Source of the DNA: Candidatus Puniceispirillum sp.
Lineage (GTDB): Bacteria; Pseudomonadota; Alphaproteobacteria; Puniceispirillales; Puniceispirillaceae
Length of the DNA stretch: 9,756 bases
Direction: 5' to 3'
Assembly: GCA_018668795.1 (NCBI GenBank)
Contig: JABJBD010000167.1
Coordinates: 1 to 9,756, forward strand
Shown: positions 1 to 6,701 of the stretch, in pieces
Numbering within the stretch: the first letter of the stretch is position 1
How the letters are laid out: each line of letters opens with the position of its first letter
Notes under the pieces: model-generated
What the model was told of the DNA's origin: nothing
Database searches by the model: none
What the model saw: only the letters and a program-made list of their open reading frames with translations
Translations under genes and position numbers: made by a program

Positions 1-1
1 T

Positions 2-172
2 CCGGCGATTGGCGACCGTTCAAGTCCCAAAGAATGGGAAGAACTTGGCAAGCCAAATCTTGTCGAGGTGGCACAAAAGCGGAAAGACGAAATACTTGCC
101 AGCTTTAATCCTACGCATATTCCAGAAGAGCTTGATAAGAAAATACGCAGCAATTTCAATGTTCTGCTTTAG
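2..172 (+). CDS. MttB-family (trimethylamine methyltransferase-like) protein, C-terminal fragment
   Basis: Only the last 56 codons are in the window; the gene enters from the left edge and ends at TAG 170-172. The peptide contains DRSSPKEWEELGKP, followed by a charged helix (VAQKRKDEIL) and an ending DKKIRSNFNVLL. This arrangement (DR..S..EWEE.G, A..RK..IL, D..IR..F) is how I recall the C-terminus of the MttB superfamily. That superfamily includes pyrrolysine-dependent trimethylamine:corrinoid methyltransferases and the more widespread pyrrolysine-free relatives that act on glycine betaine and other quaternary amines. A marine alphaproteobacterial copy would be expected to be of the pyrrolysine-free type, but the catalytic region is outside the window, so the substrate cannot be inferred. 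It is separated from the next plus-strand gene by 128 bp. The family call rests on a short C-terminal stretch recognised by eye. Confidence 0.6.
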   Translation, partial: PAIGDRSSPKEWEELGKPNLVEVAQKRKDEILASFNPTHIPEELDKKIRSNFNVLL

Positions 173-193
173 TTTTAGCACGTGACATTGAGC

Positions 194-219
194 CACGCTT
201 TGCGGCGTTGCAAAGGGTG
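194..219 (+). terminator. Possible 3' hairpin after the MttB-like gene
   Basis: CTTTGC (198-203) and GCAAAG (210-215) form a perfect 6-bp stem around a 6-nt loop. CAC (194-196) and GTG (217-219) extend it past one G-G mismatch. It starts about 20 nt after the stop codon of the upstream gene, where a terminator or 3'-end stability hairpin would sit. No T-tract follows on either strand, so it is not a canonical intrinsic terminator. A second, weaker stem (AGGTG 222-226 with CACCT 237-241) lies just downstream. The rest of this 128-bp gap, up to 300, shows only a TATAAA at 245-250 with no convincing -35 partner. Confidence 0.3.
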
Positions 220-300
220 AAAGGTGCGATTATCATCACCTGATTATAAAATGGTTTACAAGTAAGCGCCCTGCCAAGCCTGATGTTTTGTGAGTGACAT

Positions 301-2073
301 ATGTATAAAGCCCCCATCGATGATATGAAATTTGCCCTTGCGCATTTGGTTGGTATCGACAATATCGCCGCTCTTCCTGATATGGATATGGTTTCAGATG
401 ATTTGGTTGATGCTGTGCTCGAAGAAGCTGGCAAAGTTGCCAGCGATATTATCGCGCCGCTAAATCATGATGGTGATGTTTTGGGGGCCACGCGCAATGA
501 CGATGGTTCGGTGTCATTGCCAGATGGATTTGATACGGCATGGCAAGCCTTAGCGACAGGTGGCTGGATCGGGTTTGAAGCACATCCCGATCACGGGGGA
601 CAAGGTTTGCCGCTATGCCTAGGGTCAGTGGTCAGTGAAATGTGGAATAGCGCCAATATGAGTTTGGCGCTTTGTCATTTGCTCACACAAGGGGCAATTG
701 ATGCATTGGAACAGGTTGGTAGCCCAGAACAAAAGGCTATGTTTCTGCCACAACTGACTAGTGGTGAATGGTCAGGTACGATGAATTTGACCGAACCGCA
801 AGCGGGGACCGATCTTGGTGCTTTGCGTACAATGGCGACGCCTAATGGTGACCATTATCTGATCAAAGGTCAGAAGATATATATTACCTATGGCCAGCAT
901 GATATGAGCAAGAATATCATCCATCTTGTTCTTGCGCGCACGCCTGATGCCCCAAATGGCGTCAAAGGCATATCGCTATTTGCTGTACCCAAAATTATGA
1001 TCAATGATGATGGCTCGCTAGGCGCGGCAAATGATGTTTTCTGCGTTTCGATCGAAAAAAAGCTAGGGATTAAGGCGTCACCGACGGCGGTTTTGCAATA
1101 TGGTGATAATGGTGGTGCGGCCGGATATCTGATTGGCGAGGAAAACAAGGGACTCGAATATATGTTCCTGATGATGAATAATGCCCGCTTTGCTGTTGGT
1201 ATGCAGGGGCTTGCCATTTCCGAACGTGCCTATCAGCAAGCTGTGCATTATGCGCATGATAGGGTGCAGGGGACACCGATTGCTGGCAATAAAGGTGACA
1301 GCATCATTCATCATCCTGATGTTCTGCGTATCCTGACCATTATGAAAGCCGAGATCGAAGCCATGCGTGCCTTGATGGTGGTTGGTGGTGCCTGTCTGGA
1401 TAAATCACATGGCAAAGATGATGCTAGCTTCTGGCATGAGCGGGCAAGTCTTCTGATTCCGGTGATCAAGGGATGGATGACCGAACGGTCTTTGGCGCTC
1501 ACATCAGATGCTGTTCAAATTCATGGTGGTATGGGATTCATCGAGGAAACAGGCGTTGCCCAGCATTATCGTGATGCACGTATTTTGCCAATTTATGAAG
1601 GTACTACGGCGATTCAAGCTAATGACCTTGTGTTTCGTAAAACCCTGCGCGATGGCGGAACAGCCGTAAAAAAACTGTTTATTGACATTGATGCTGATAT
1701 GGACGCGATTGCCGCGACCCACAATGATAGTACCAAACCTTTAGCCAAACAGGTCAAACAGGCTGTTGATACAGGGCGGGATGCGTTGGAATCATTGCTG
1801 GCACGCGCAAATAATCCGCGTGATGCGGCGGCGGCAGGTGTCGATTTTGTTATGCTTCTTGGTTACTTGACAGGGGGATGGCAAATGGCGCGTGCGGCTG
1901 CGGCGGCATCAAAAGCCGAAACTGATCAAGTTGGCAATCCAGACTTTATGAAAGCAAAGCAAGCAAGTGCTGGTGCCTATATGGCCTATAGCTTGCCCGA
2001 AGTTGGAAAGCTGGCCAGTAAAATGATGGCTGGTCCTGATGCGCTTGCCAAAATGAATGTGGACTGGCTCTAG
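301..2073 (+). CDS. Acyl-CoA dehydrogenase, DmdC-type (590 aa)
   Basis: FAD-dependent acyl-CoA dehydrogenase that introduces the alpha-beta double bond into an acyl-CoA and passes electrons to an electron-transfer flavoprotein. The order is N-terminal helical domain (about 1-160), middle beta domain with TEPQAGTDLGALRT at 164-177, C-terminal helical domain with IHGGMGF at 407-413, then IYEGTTAIQANDL, in which Glu433 sits in the catalytic-base position. About 130 further residues form the extra C-terminal domain of the long (roughly 590-600 aa) subfamily. That length, and the glutamate at about 433-435, match DmdC, the 3-methylmercaptopropionyl-CoA dehydrogenase of DMSP demethylation. The same subfamily also contains ordinary short/medium-chain fatty acyl-CoA dehydrogenases, so the substrate is open. 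The ATG at 301 gives the family-like start MYKAPIDDMKFAL; the Shine-Dalgarno is weak (GAGTGA). The stop overlaps the convergent FadN-type gene. Confidence 0.9.
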   Translation: MYKAPIDDMKFALAHLVGIDNIAALPDMDMVSDDLVDAVLEEAGKVASDIIAPLNHDGDVLGATRNDDGSVSLPDGFDTAWQALATGGWIGFEAHPDHGGQGLPLCLGSVVSEMWNSANMSLALCHLLTQGAIDALEQVGSPEQKAMFLPQLTSGEWSGTMNLTEPQAGTDLGALRTMATPNGDHYLIKGQKIYITYGQHDMSKNIIHLVLARTPDAPNGVKGISLFAVPKIMINDDGSLGAANDVFCVSIEKKLGIKASPTAVLQYGDNGGAAGYLIGEENKGLEYMFLMMNNARFAVGMQGLAISERAYQQAVHYAHDRVQGTPIAGNKGDSIIHHPDVLRILTIMKAEIEAMRALMVVGGACLDKSHGKDDASFWHERASLLIPVIKGWMTERSLALTSDAVQIHGGMGFIEETGVAQHYRDARILPIYEGTTAIQANDLVFRKTLRDGGTAVKKLFIDIDADMDAIAATHNDSTKPLAKQVKQAVDTGRDALESLLARANNPRDAAAAGVDFVMLLGYLTGGWQMARAAAAASKAETDQVGNPDFMKAKQASAGAYMAYSLPEVGKLASKMMAGPDALAKMNVDWL

Positions 2074-4412
2074 TTTCTGACAGGCGCGCCATGATCTAGC
2101 ATTGATGTGATGCGCATATAGGTCTCTTTCGTTTTGGCTAGAGAAATGAAGGCTTCACGCTCACGTTCATAAAGCCCATTTTCATCAATCTCACCACCAT
2201 CGCCCGCGCGTTGCAACATGACGCTGGCAATCGCCATGGCCACTGTCTTGTCATGTGGCATGAAATCACCACGATCAACACCGTCCTGCATAAAGCTGGC
2301 CATTTTGTCAGCCAGATTGGCATCAGCTAGTTTTGTGATAGGCTTTTCAGGTACACAGTATTTATCCTGCATTTTACCGATCATACTTATGGCTTTTGTA
2401 AGAAGACGATCACGATTCATAACTGTTTCATCATGGGTTTCACGGAAATATTGCATTTTAGCTGAGAGGTTAGGCGACGAACCCGTCGCGCCATAGCCGA
2501 TATTCATCCATGTTTTCCAGGCAGCATCATCAACATTTTTGCCAGCTGATTGCCAGCGTAAAAAGGTTTCTTTAATACCGCCACCGCCAGGTACAACGCC
2601 AACACCAGCTTCAACAAGACCAAGCACTGAATTCGTGTGAACTGCCAGCCTGTCACAATGTGCTAATACCTCAAAACCACCACCTACGGCCAATCCAGAT
2701 GGCGCGCCAATAACAGGTACAGGTGTATATTTCAGGGCGCAAACGGCATTTTGGAACCGTGTCAGGAATTGATCTATACCGTCCCAGTCTTCAGCTTCGA
2801 TAAAAGCACGAAAGGCATTCAGATCAACGCCTGCCGAAAAATGCTGGGCGTCATTATGTACGATTATCCCACTGCCATGATCTTCGGCGGCGGCGGCTAC
2901 GATTTCCATAGATGCATCGTTAAGGGCATTTGCTTTTGAATGAAATTCGATAAGCCTTAAATCGTTTACACTTTGCGCAAAGCCATCAAGAACAAAAAGG
3001 CTGGCCGCGTCGTTTGTCAAAATCGGTGTCATTGACCTGCGTGTCATATGAAAACGAATAACACCTGTCGGCAACATAATCGGATTATAGGTTTTGTTAG
3101 CGTCGCGAACCATCAGGCTACTACCTTGCAACTGGTAGAACGGGCTTTCAGTTTTCAAAGCCTCAGGCACCGCAACACCAGCTTCAGACATTAATGATTG
3201 CATACGCTCATATCCAATAGCGTCGATCAATTCAAATGGCCCGCGGGTCCAATTAAAGCCCAGCTTCATAGCGTCATCAATATCTTGCGGGTTGTTTGTA
3301 ACATCGGGGATAAGGCTGGCTGCATAGGCAAGTACCCGCCCCAGAACACGGCGGCAGAAACGTGCACAGGCGTCATCACCTTGCAGAATCATGTCCAACG
3401 GTTCACCGCGCTTTGCTGTTGCTTCGGCAGCTTTGATTGCTGAATCTGGCAAAGTTGTTTTTGCTGGCCTTAGCGGTGCCAGTTCTGCCCCCCCTAGAGG
3501 CCGGACAAATAATTTGTCATCATCGTCAGTGACGTAAAAACCCCCTTTGCCTTTGTCGCCGGTATAGCCCTCGGCAATCATCGCATCAATCATGGGATTC
3601 TTGCCCCCAACCGCGTGAAAGGCGTCATTTTCTGGCAGAATACTGGCAAGCGATGCAACAACATCAACCATCAAATCAATGCCGATAAGATCATAAAGAC
3701 CAAATATGCCCGTTTTTGGAATGCCCATCGGGCGTCCCATCAGCGCATCAGCATCTTCGACGGTCAGGCCACATTTGAAAGCTTCGTCAATGCCGACTTG
3801 CAGCGCAAATACACCTACGCGGTTGCCCAGAAAGCCAGGTGTGTCAGCACAGCGGACAACACCTTTCCCCAGAACGCGGTCATTAAAATCTGCCAGTTTT
3901 TCGATAACGTGGGATTCGGTATCACTGCCACGCACCAGCTCTAGCAAGCGCATATATCGTACTGGATTGAAATAATGTGTGATTGCAAAGCGTCTTTTAA
4001 AGGCAGTTGGCATATCTTCAACAAGAAGCCGGATTGGAATGGTCGAGGTGTTTGAACTGATAATGCAATGTACCGGAACAATGTCATCAAGGCGCTTGTA
4101 CAAGGCTTTCTTTATCTCAAGCCGTTCAACAACAGCCTCAATCACCCAGTCATAATCAGCCAGCTTTTCAAGATCGGCATCAATCGTACCGGTGCTGATG
4201 CGGTTGGAGAATTTTTTATCCATCAGTTGTGGCGGGTCCGATGCCAGCAAGCGGTCAATGGCTATTTCCGCAGGGGTTTTGTCGTCCCCGGAGCGCGCAT
4301 CAAGATCGAGCAACAAAACATCATGTCCGGCATTCGCGATCTGCGCAGCAATACCGCTGCCCATTGTACCAGCACCAATAACGGCAATCTTTGAAAAATC
4401 GGACTGTGTCAT
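2070..4412 (-). CDS. FadN-type 3-hydroxyacyl-CoA dehydrogenase / enoyl-CoA hydratase (780 aa)
   Basis: Bifunctional beta-oxidation enzyme: hydrates trans-2-enoyl-CoA and oxidises the resulting 3-hydroxyacyl-CoA with NAD+. The N-terminal part is the dehydrogenase: Rossmann motif VIGAGTMGSG at 11-20, the ISSNTS segment at 118-123, His146 in THYFNP and Glu158 twelve residues later (the catalytic His-Glu dyad), and Asn197 in TPGFLGNRV. A second dehydrogenase C-terminal region follows (about 345-410). The C-terminal part, about 480-780, is a crotonase domain with oxyanion-hole segments HFSAGVDL (524-531) and GLAVGGGFE (573-581). Both catalytic acids are kept, as Glu581 and Glu601 in LVEAGVGVVPGGGG. 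This dehydrogenase-then-hydratase order is the reverse of E. coli FadB and matches Bacillus FadN in order and length. Start: AAAGG lies 8 nt before ATG 4412. It is last in the minus-strand run, 44 bp after the alpha/beta hydrolase. No FadA-type thiolase is adjacent. Confidence 0.92.
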   Translation of the reverse strand: MTQSDFSKIAVIGAGTMGSGIAAQIANAGHDVLLLDLDARSGDDKTPAEIAIDRLLASDPPQLMDKKFSNRISTGTIDADLEKLADYDWVIEAVVERLEIKKALYKRLDDIVPVHCIISSNTSTIPIRLLVEDMPTAFKRRFAITHYFNPVRYMRLLELVRGSDTESHVIEKLADFNDRVLGKGVVRCADTPGFLGNRVGVFALQVGIDEAFKCGLTVEDADALMGRPMGIPKTGIFGLYDLIGIDLMVDVVASLASILPENDAFHAVGGKNPMIDAMIAEGYTGDKGKGGFYVTDDDDKLFVRPLGGAELAPLRPAKTTLPDSAIKAAEATAKRGEPLDMILQGDDACARFCRRVLGRVLAYAASLIPDVTNNPQDIDDAMKLGFNWTRGPFELIDAIGYERMQSLMSEAGVAVPEALKTESPFYQLQGSSLMVRDANKTYNPIMLPTGVIRFHMTRRSMTPILTNDAASLFVLDGFAQSVNDLRLIEFHSKANALNDASMEIVAAAAEDHGSGIIVHNDAQHFSAGVDLNAFRAFIEAEDWDGIDQFLTRFQNAVCALKYTPVPVIGAPSGLAVGGGFEVLAHCDRLAVHTNSVLGLVEAGVGVVPGGGGIKETFLRWQSAGKNVDDAAWKTWMNIGYGATGSSPNLSAKMQYFRETHDETVMNRDRLLTKAISMIGKMQDKYCVPEKPITKLADANLADKMASFMQDGVDRGDFMPHDKTVAMAIASVMLQRAGDGGEIDENGLYEREREAFISLAKTKETYMRITSMLDHGAPVRN

Positions 4413-4456
4413 TACGTAAACCTTTATCTTAGTAGCGGCAGTTTCTGCATAATCTG

Positions 4457-5254
4457 TTAGCGGTTTCCAAGGAAGGTGCGCATTGCGGCATTTACCTCAA
4501 GAGGGCGTTCAACAGGTAGCATATGGCCTGCATTTTTTATGATCTCAAGCGTACAATCATTAATAGCTTCGGCCATCATTTTGCCAAACTTTAACGGTGT
4601 GTTGCGGTCTTTATGCGCCAGAATGCACAAGGTGGGCTGGCTTATCGATGCGGCGGCGGCACGGCCATTGCTATAGTTGTTACAAGCTGTGAAATCTGCT
4701 TTTAACGCATTGCGGTTATTAACTGCCATCAGCCGTTCACCAAAGCCGATGAAAGAATGGCCAGGCAGTGAGTGATCATATTTATGTGCTTCGGGACCGT
4801 GTCCAAAGCTTGTCAGCATGGCAATGGCTTTTTCTAGGGCTTGTTCGGACATATCCAGCAAAACCTCATTAACTGGAATTGCCATTGCGCCTGCGATCAG
4901 CACCAAATGCGTGATTCGATCAGGATAACGTGTAGCCAGTTCTATTGACACAAGGCATCCTTGCGAATGTCCGACAATACAGGCAGTTTTCACACTAAGA
5001 CTATCAAGCAGATCGATAATCCACGCCGCCATATCTTCAATCGTTTCCAGCGGCGTGCCCTCAGACAGGCCATGTCCTGGGAAATCAGGCACCAACACGC
5101 TATGACCTTGATGGGCAAAATGACGGCTTTGTAAAATCCAGCTTAAATGGTTCTGTCCGCTGCCGTGTAGCATGACCAGAACGTCACCTGCCGGATCAAA
5201 ATCACGTCCACCTGTTGCAAGATGGATTTTTGTACCATGCAGAACATGCTTCAT
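4457..5254 (-). CDS. Alpha/beta-fold hydrolase (265 aa)
   Basis: Cytoplasmic serine hydrolase of the alpha/beta fold; no signal peptide is visible. The oxyanion-hole strand reads VMLHGSGQNHLSW (about 27-39), followed by VPDFPGHGLSEG (55-66). The nucleophile elbow is GHSQG with Ser97, the acid is probably Asp216 in AHKDRNTP, and the base is His244 in NAGHMLPVERP. The triad is therefore complete and the length typical of esterases, C-C bond hydrolases and related enzymes. The substrate cannot be read from sequence. It lies 24 bp after metY and 44 bp before the FadN-type gene on the same strand, so co-transcription is likely, and an acyl- or thioester-type substrate is a reasonable guess but no more. 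GGAG stands 6 nt before the ATG at 5254, supporting this start. It is too short, and has the wrong elbow, to be homoserine acetyltransferase MetX. Confidence 0.88.
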   Translation of the reverse strand: MKHVLHGTKIHLATGGRDFDPAGDVLVMLHGSGQNHLSWILQSRHFAHQGHSVLVPDFPGHGLSEGTPLETIEDMAAWIIDLLDSLSVKTACIVGHSQGCLVSIELATRYPDRITHLVLIAGAMAIPVNEVLLDMSEQALEKAIAMLTSFGHGPEAHKYDHSLPGHSFIGFGERLMAVNNRNALKADFTACNNYSNGRAAAASISQPTLCILAHKDRNTPLKFGKMMAEAINDCTLEIIKNAGHMLPVERPLEVNAAMRTFLGNR

Positions 5255-5278
5255 CTTAATCTCCGCTATGCTGGTGAC

Positions 5279-6577
5279 TCAGGCTTTGGTTGCGCGGCTA
5301 GCTGCTTTTAGCCCTTGTTTGAAATCGGCAATAATATCATCAATATCTTCCAGCCCTACCGACAGGCGGATCATATCATCTGACAGGCCACCCTCGATCA
5401 TGGCTTCGGCTGAAATATGTGAATGCGTCGTACTGGCTGGATGGATAACCAATGTTTTGGCATCTCCAACATTTGCCAGATGCGATGCTAGATCAACTGA
5501 CTCGATAAAGGCACGTCCAGCGTCACGTCCGCCTTTTAATCCGAAAACAATGATTGAACCAGCCCCACGTGGTAGCATTTTCTTGGCAAGTTCATGACCA
5601 GGGTGATCTGGTAAATTTGGATGACGCACCCACGCAACGCCTTCATGATTGCCAAGGAATTCCAGCATTTTTGCCGTGTTCTCCATATGCCGTTGCATAC
5701 GAAGTGGCAAGGTTTCCAGACCTTGTAGGATGTGAAAGGCATTGGTTGGTGACAGGCTTGGTCCCAGATTATACATACCCTCGGCACGGAAACGTGCGGT
5801 AAAGGCAGCAGGCCCAAATTCTTCATAGAAATTAATACCGTTCATTGAGTAATGCGGGCCAGCAATCGTTGGAAATTTGTCGTTACGACCCCAGTCAAAA
5901 TTACCGGCATCAACCGCAATACCGCCAATGGCAATACCGTGTCCGCCCATCCATTTGGTCAGCGAATGAATAATGATATTGGCACCAAGATCGATTGGTT
6001 TTAACAGCCATGGCGTATTGAAAGTACAATCAAGGATCAATGGAATGCCAGCTTCATCGGCAATCTTGGCGACCTTTTCGACATCCATTATATCAAGGCC
6101 CGGATTGCCAATGACTTCACCAAAAATCAGCTTGGTATTGTCCTGAATGGCGGCTTTTATGGCGTCGGGGTCGCAAGGGTCAACAAAGCTGGTAGTGATG
6201 CCAAAACGCGGCAGGGTATTTTCCATCAGATTGATGTTTGCCCCGTACATGCGCGATGACGAAACGATATGGTCTCCCTGAGAACAAATTGTCAGCAAGG
6301 TTGTGGAAAGCGCCGCCATACCTGAGGCCGTGGCCGTAGCGGCAACAGCCCCATCAAGGGCAGCAACACGTTGTTCAAGAACCGCAACAGTCGGGTTTGA
6401 AATGCGGCTATAAAGATGCCCGCCAATTTCCATATTATAAAGGGCGGCAGCATGGTCGCTATCCTTGAAAACATAGGATGTGGTCTGATGAATAGGAACT
6501 GCGCGTGATCCGTGTGTTTCATCGGGTACATGTCCAGCATGCAGGCTTAACGTGTCAAATTTATAGTCGCCGCTCAT
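5279..6577 (-). CDS. metY: O-acetylhomoserine sulfhydrylase (aminocarboxypropyltransferase)
   Basis: PLP enzyme of the Cys/Met metabolism family. It replaces the acetate of O-acetyl-L-homoserine with sulfide to give homocysteine; some members also use methanethiol and give methionine directly. The 432-aa product starts MSGDYKFDTLSLHAGHVPDE, the typical N-terminus. It has YSRISNPT (57-64), SGMAAL (85-90), the aspartate in LILDCTFNTPW (180-190) expected to contact the PLP pyridine nitrogen, and the Schiff-base Lys208 in IIHSLTKWMGGHG. The C-terminal HPASTTH and MIRLSVGLED segments fit the family. Length agrees with MetY (about 425-435 aa) rather than with the shorter cystathionine gamma-synthase type. 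The frame is open further upstream, but the ATG at 6577 has AAAGGTGA at 6582-6589 and matches the family start, so I use it. It probably heads a unit with the hydrolase (24 bp downstream) and the FadN-type gene. Confidence 0.92.
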   Translation of the reverse strand: MSGDYKFDTLSLHAGHVPDETHGSRAVPIHQTTSYVFKDSDHAAALYNMEIGGHLYSRISNPTVAVLEQRVAALDGAVAATATASGMAALSTTLLTICSQGDHIVSSSRMYGANINLMENTLPRFGITTSFVDPCDPDAIKAAIQDNTKLIFGEVIGNPGLDIMDVEKVAKIADEAGIPLILDCTFNTPWLLKPIDLGANIIIHSLTKWMGGHGIAIGGIAVDAGNFDWGRNDKFPTIAGPHYSMNGINFYEEFGPAAFTARFRAEGMYNLGPSLSPTNAFHILQGLETLPLRMQRHMENTAKMLEFLGNHEGVAWVRHPNLPDHPGHELAKKMLPRGAGSIIVFGLKGGRDAGRAFIESVDLASHLANVGDAKTLVIHPASTTHSHISAEAMIEGGLSDDMIRLSVGLEDIDDIIADFKQGLKAASRATKA

Positions 6578-6581
6578 AGGG

Positions 6582-6589
6582 TCACCTTT
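6582..6589 (-). promoter_or_regulatory. Ribosome binding site deciding the metY start
   Basis: On the minus strand AAAGGTGA is followed by CCCT and then ATG at 6577. No comparable site precedes the upstream in-frame TTG at 6631, so this site selects the shorter 432-aa form. Confidence 0.7.
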
Positions 6590-6656
6590 GGGTAAAGCAC
6601 AGACTTCTTTTTGCCCTGTTCGATAGACCAAGTCAACAAACCGAACAGCCAGCTCA

Positions 6657-6701
6657 AACCAGCAAATCCCTAACCAGCAAATCCCTGACCAGTAAATCTA
6701 A
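6657..6701. repeat. 15-bp tandem repeat, two exact copies plus one degenerate copy
   Basis: The plus-strand unit AACCAGCAAATCCCT occurs exactly at 6657-6671 and 6672-6686. A degenerate third copy (GACCAGTAAATCTAA) spans 6687-6701 and contains the stop codon of the MBL-fold gene (TAG at 6700-6698, minus strand). On the minus strand the unit reads AGGGATTTGCTGGTT. Being 15 bp, it keeps reading frame: between the MBL stop and the metY ATG all 40 codons in the shared frame are sense codons. It looks like a local duplication at the 3' end of the MBL gene. Function, if any, is unknown. Confidence 0.85.

Noticed and set aside
888..1722. Minus-strand open frames opposite the acyl-CoA dehydrogenase
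   Set aside because: They lie inside a well-conserved gene, overlap one another and have low-quality, Ser/Arg/Pro-rich translations typical of antisense frames.
2083..2708. Two GGCGCGCC palindromes (2083-2090 and 2701-2708)
   Set aside because: Both lie within the FadN-type coding sequence, where they encode ordinary residues; an 8-bp palindrome twice in this length has no evident function.
3615..4419. Plus-strand open frames opposite the FadN-type gene
   Set aside because: They overlap fully conserved dehydrogenase coding sequence on the other strand and show no recognisable family features, so they are antisense shadows.
4457..5254. Homoserine O-acetyltransferase (MetX) next to metY
   Set aside because: MetX is also an alpha/beta-fold protein, but it is about 350-380 aa with a different nucleophile elbow; this 265-aa protein with GHSQG is a general hydrolase.
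6578..6631. Longer metY start at the TTG at 6631
   Set aside because: The added 18 residues have no family similarity, the TTG lacks a ribosome binding site, and the ATG at 6577 has a good one.
6608..6636. Promoter for metY with -35 TTGACT (6636-6631, minus strand)
   Set aside because: At 17-18 bp spacing the -10 position reads CAAAAA or similar, a poor match, so I did not list it.
6578..6697. SAM-II or other SAM-sensing riboswitch upstream of metY
   Set aside because: Alphaproteobacterial metY/metZ genes can carry SAM-II leaders, so I looked. The 120-bp spacer contains only the tandem repeat and a plain ribosome binding site; the conserved SAM-II pseudoknot segments are not recognisable.
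6657..6701. CRISPR-like array
   Set aside because: The 15-bp units are directly adjacent with no spacers, so this is a simple tandem duplication.
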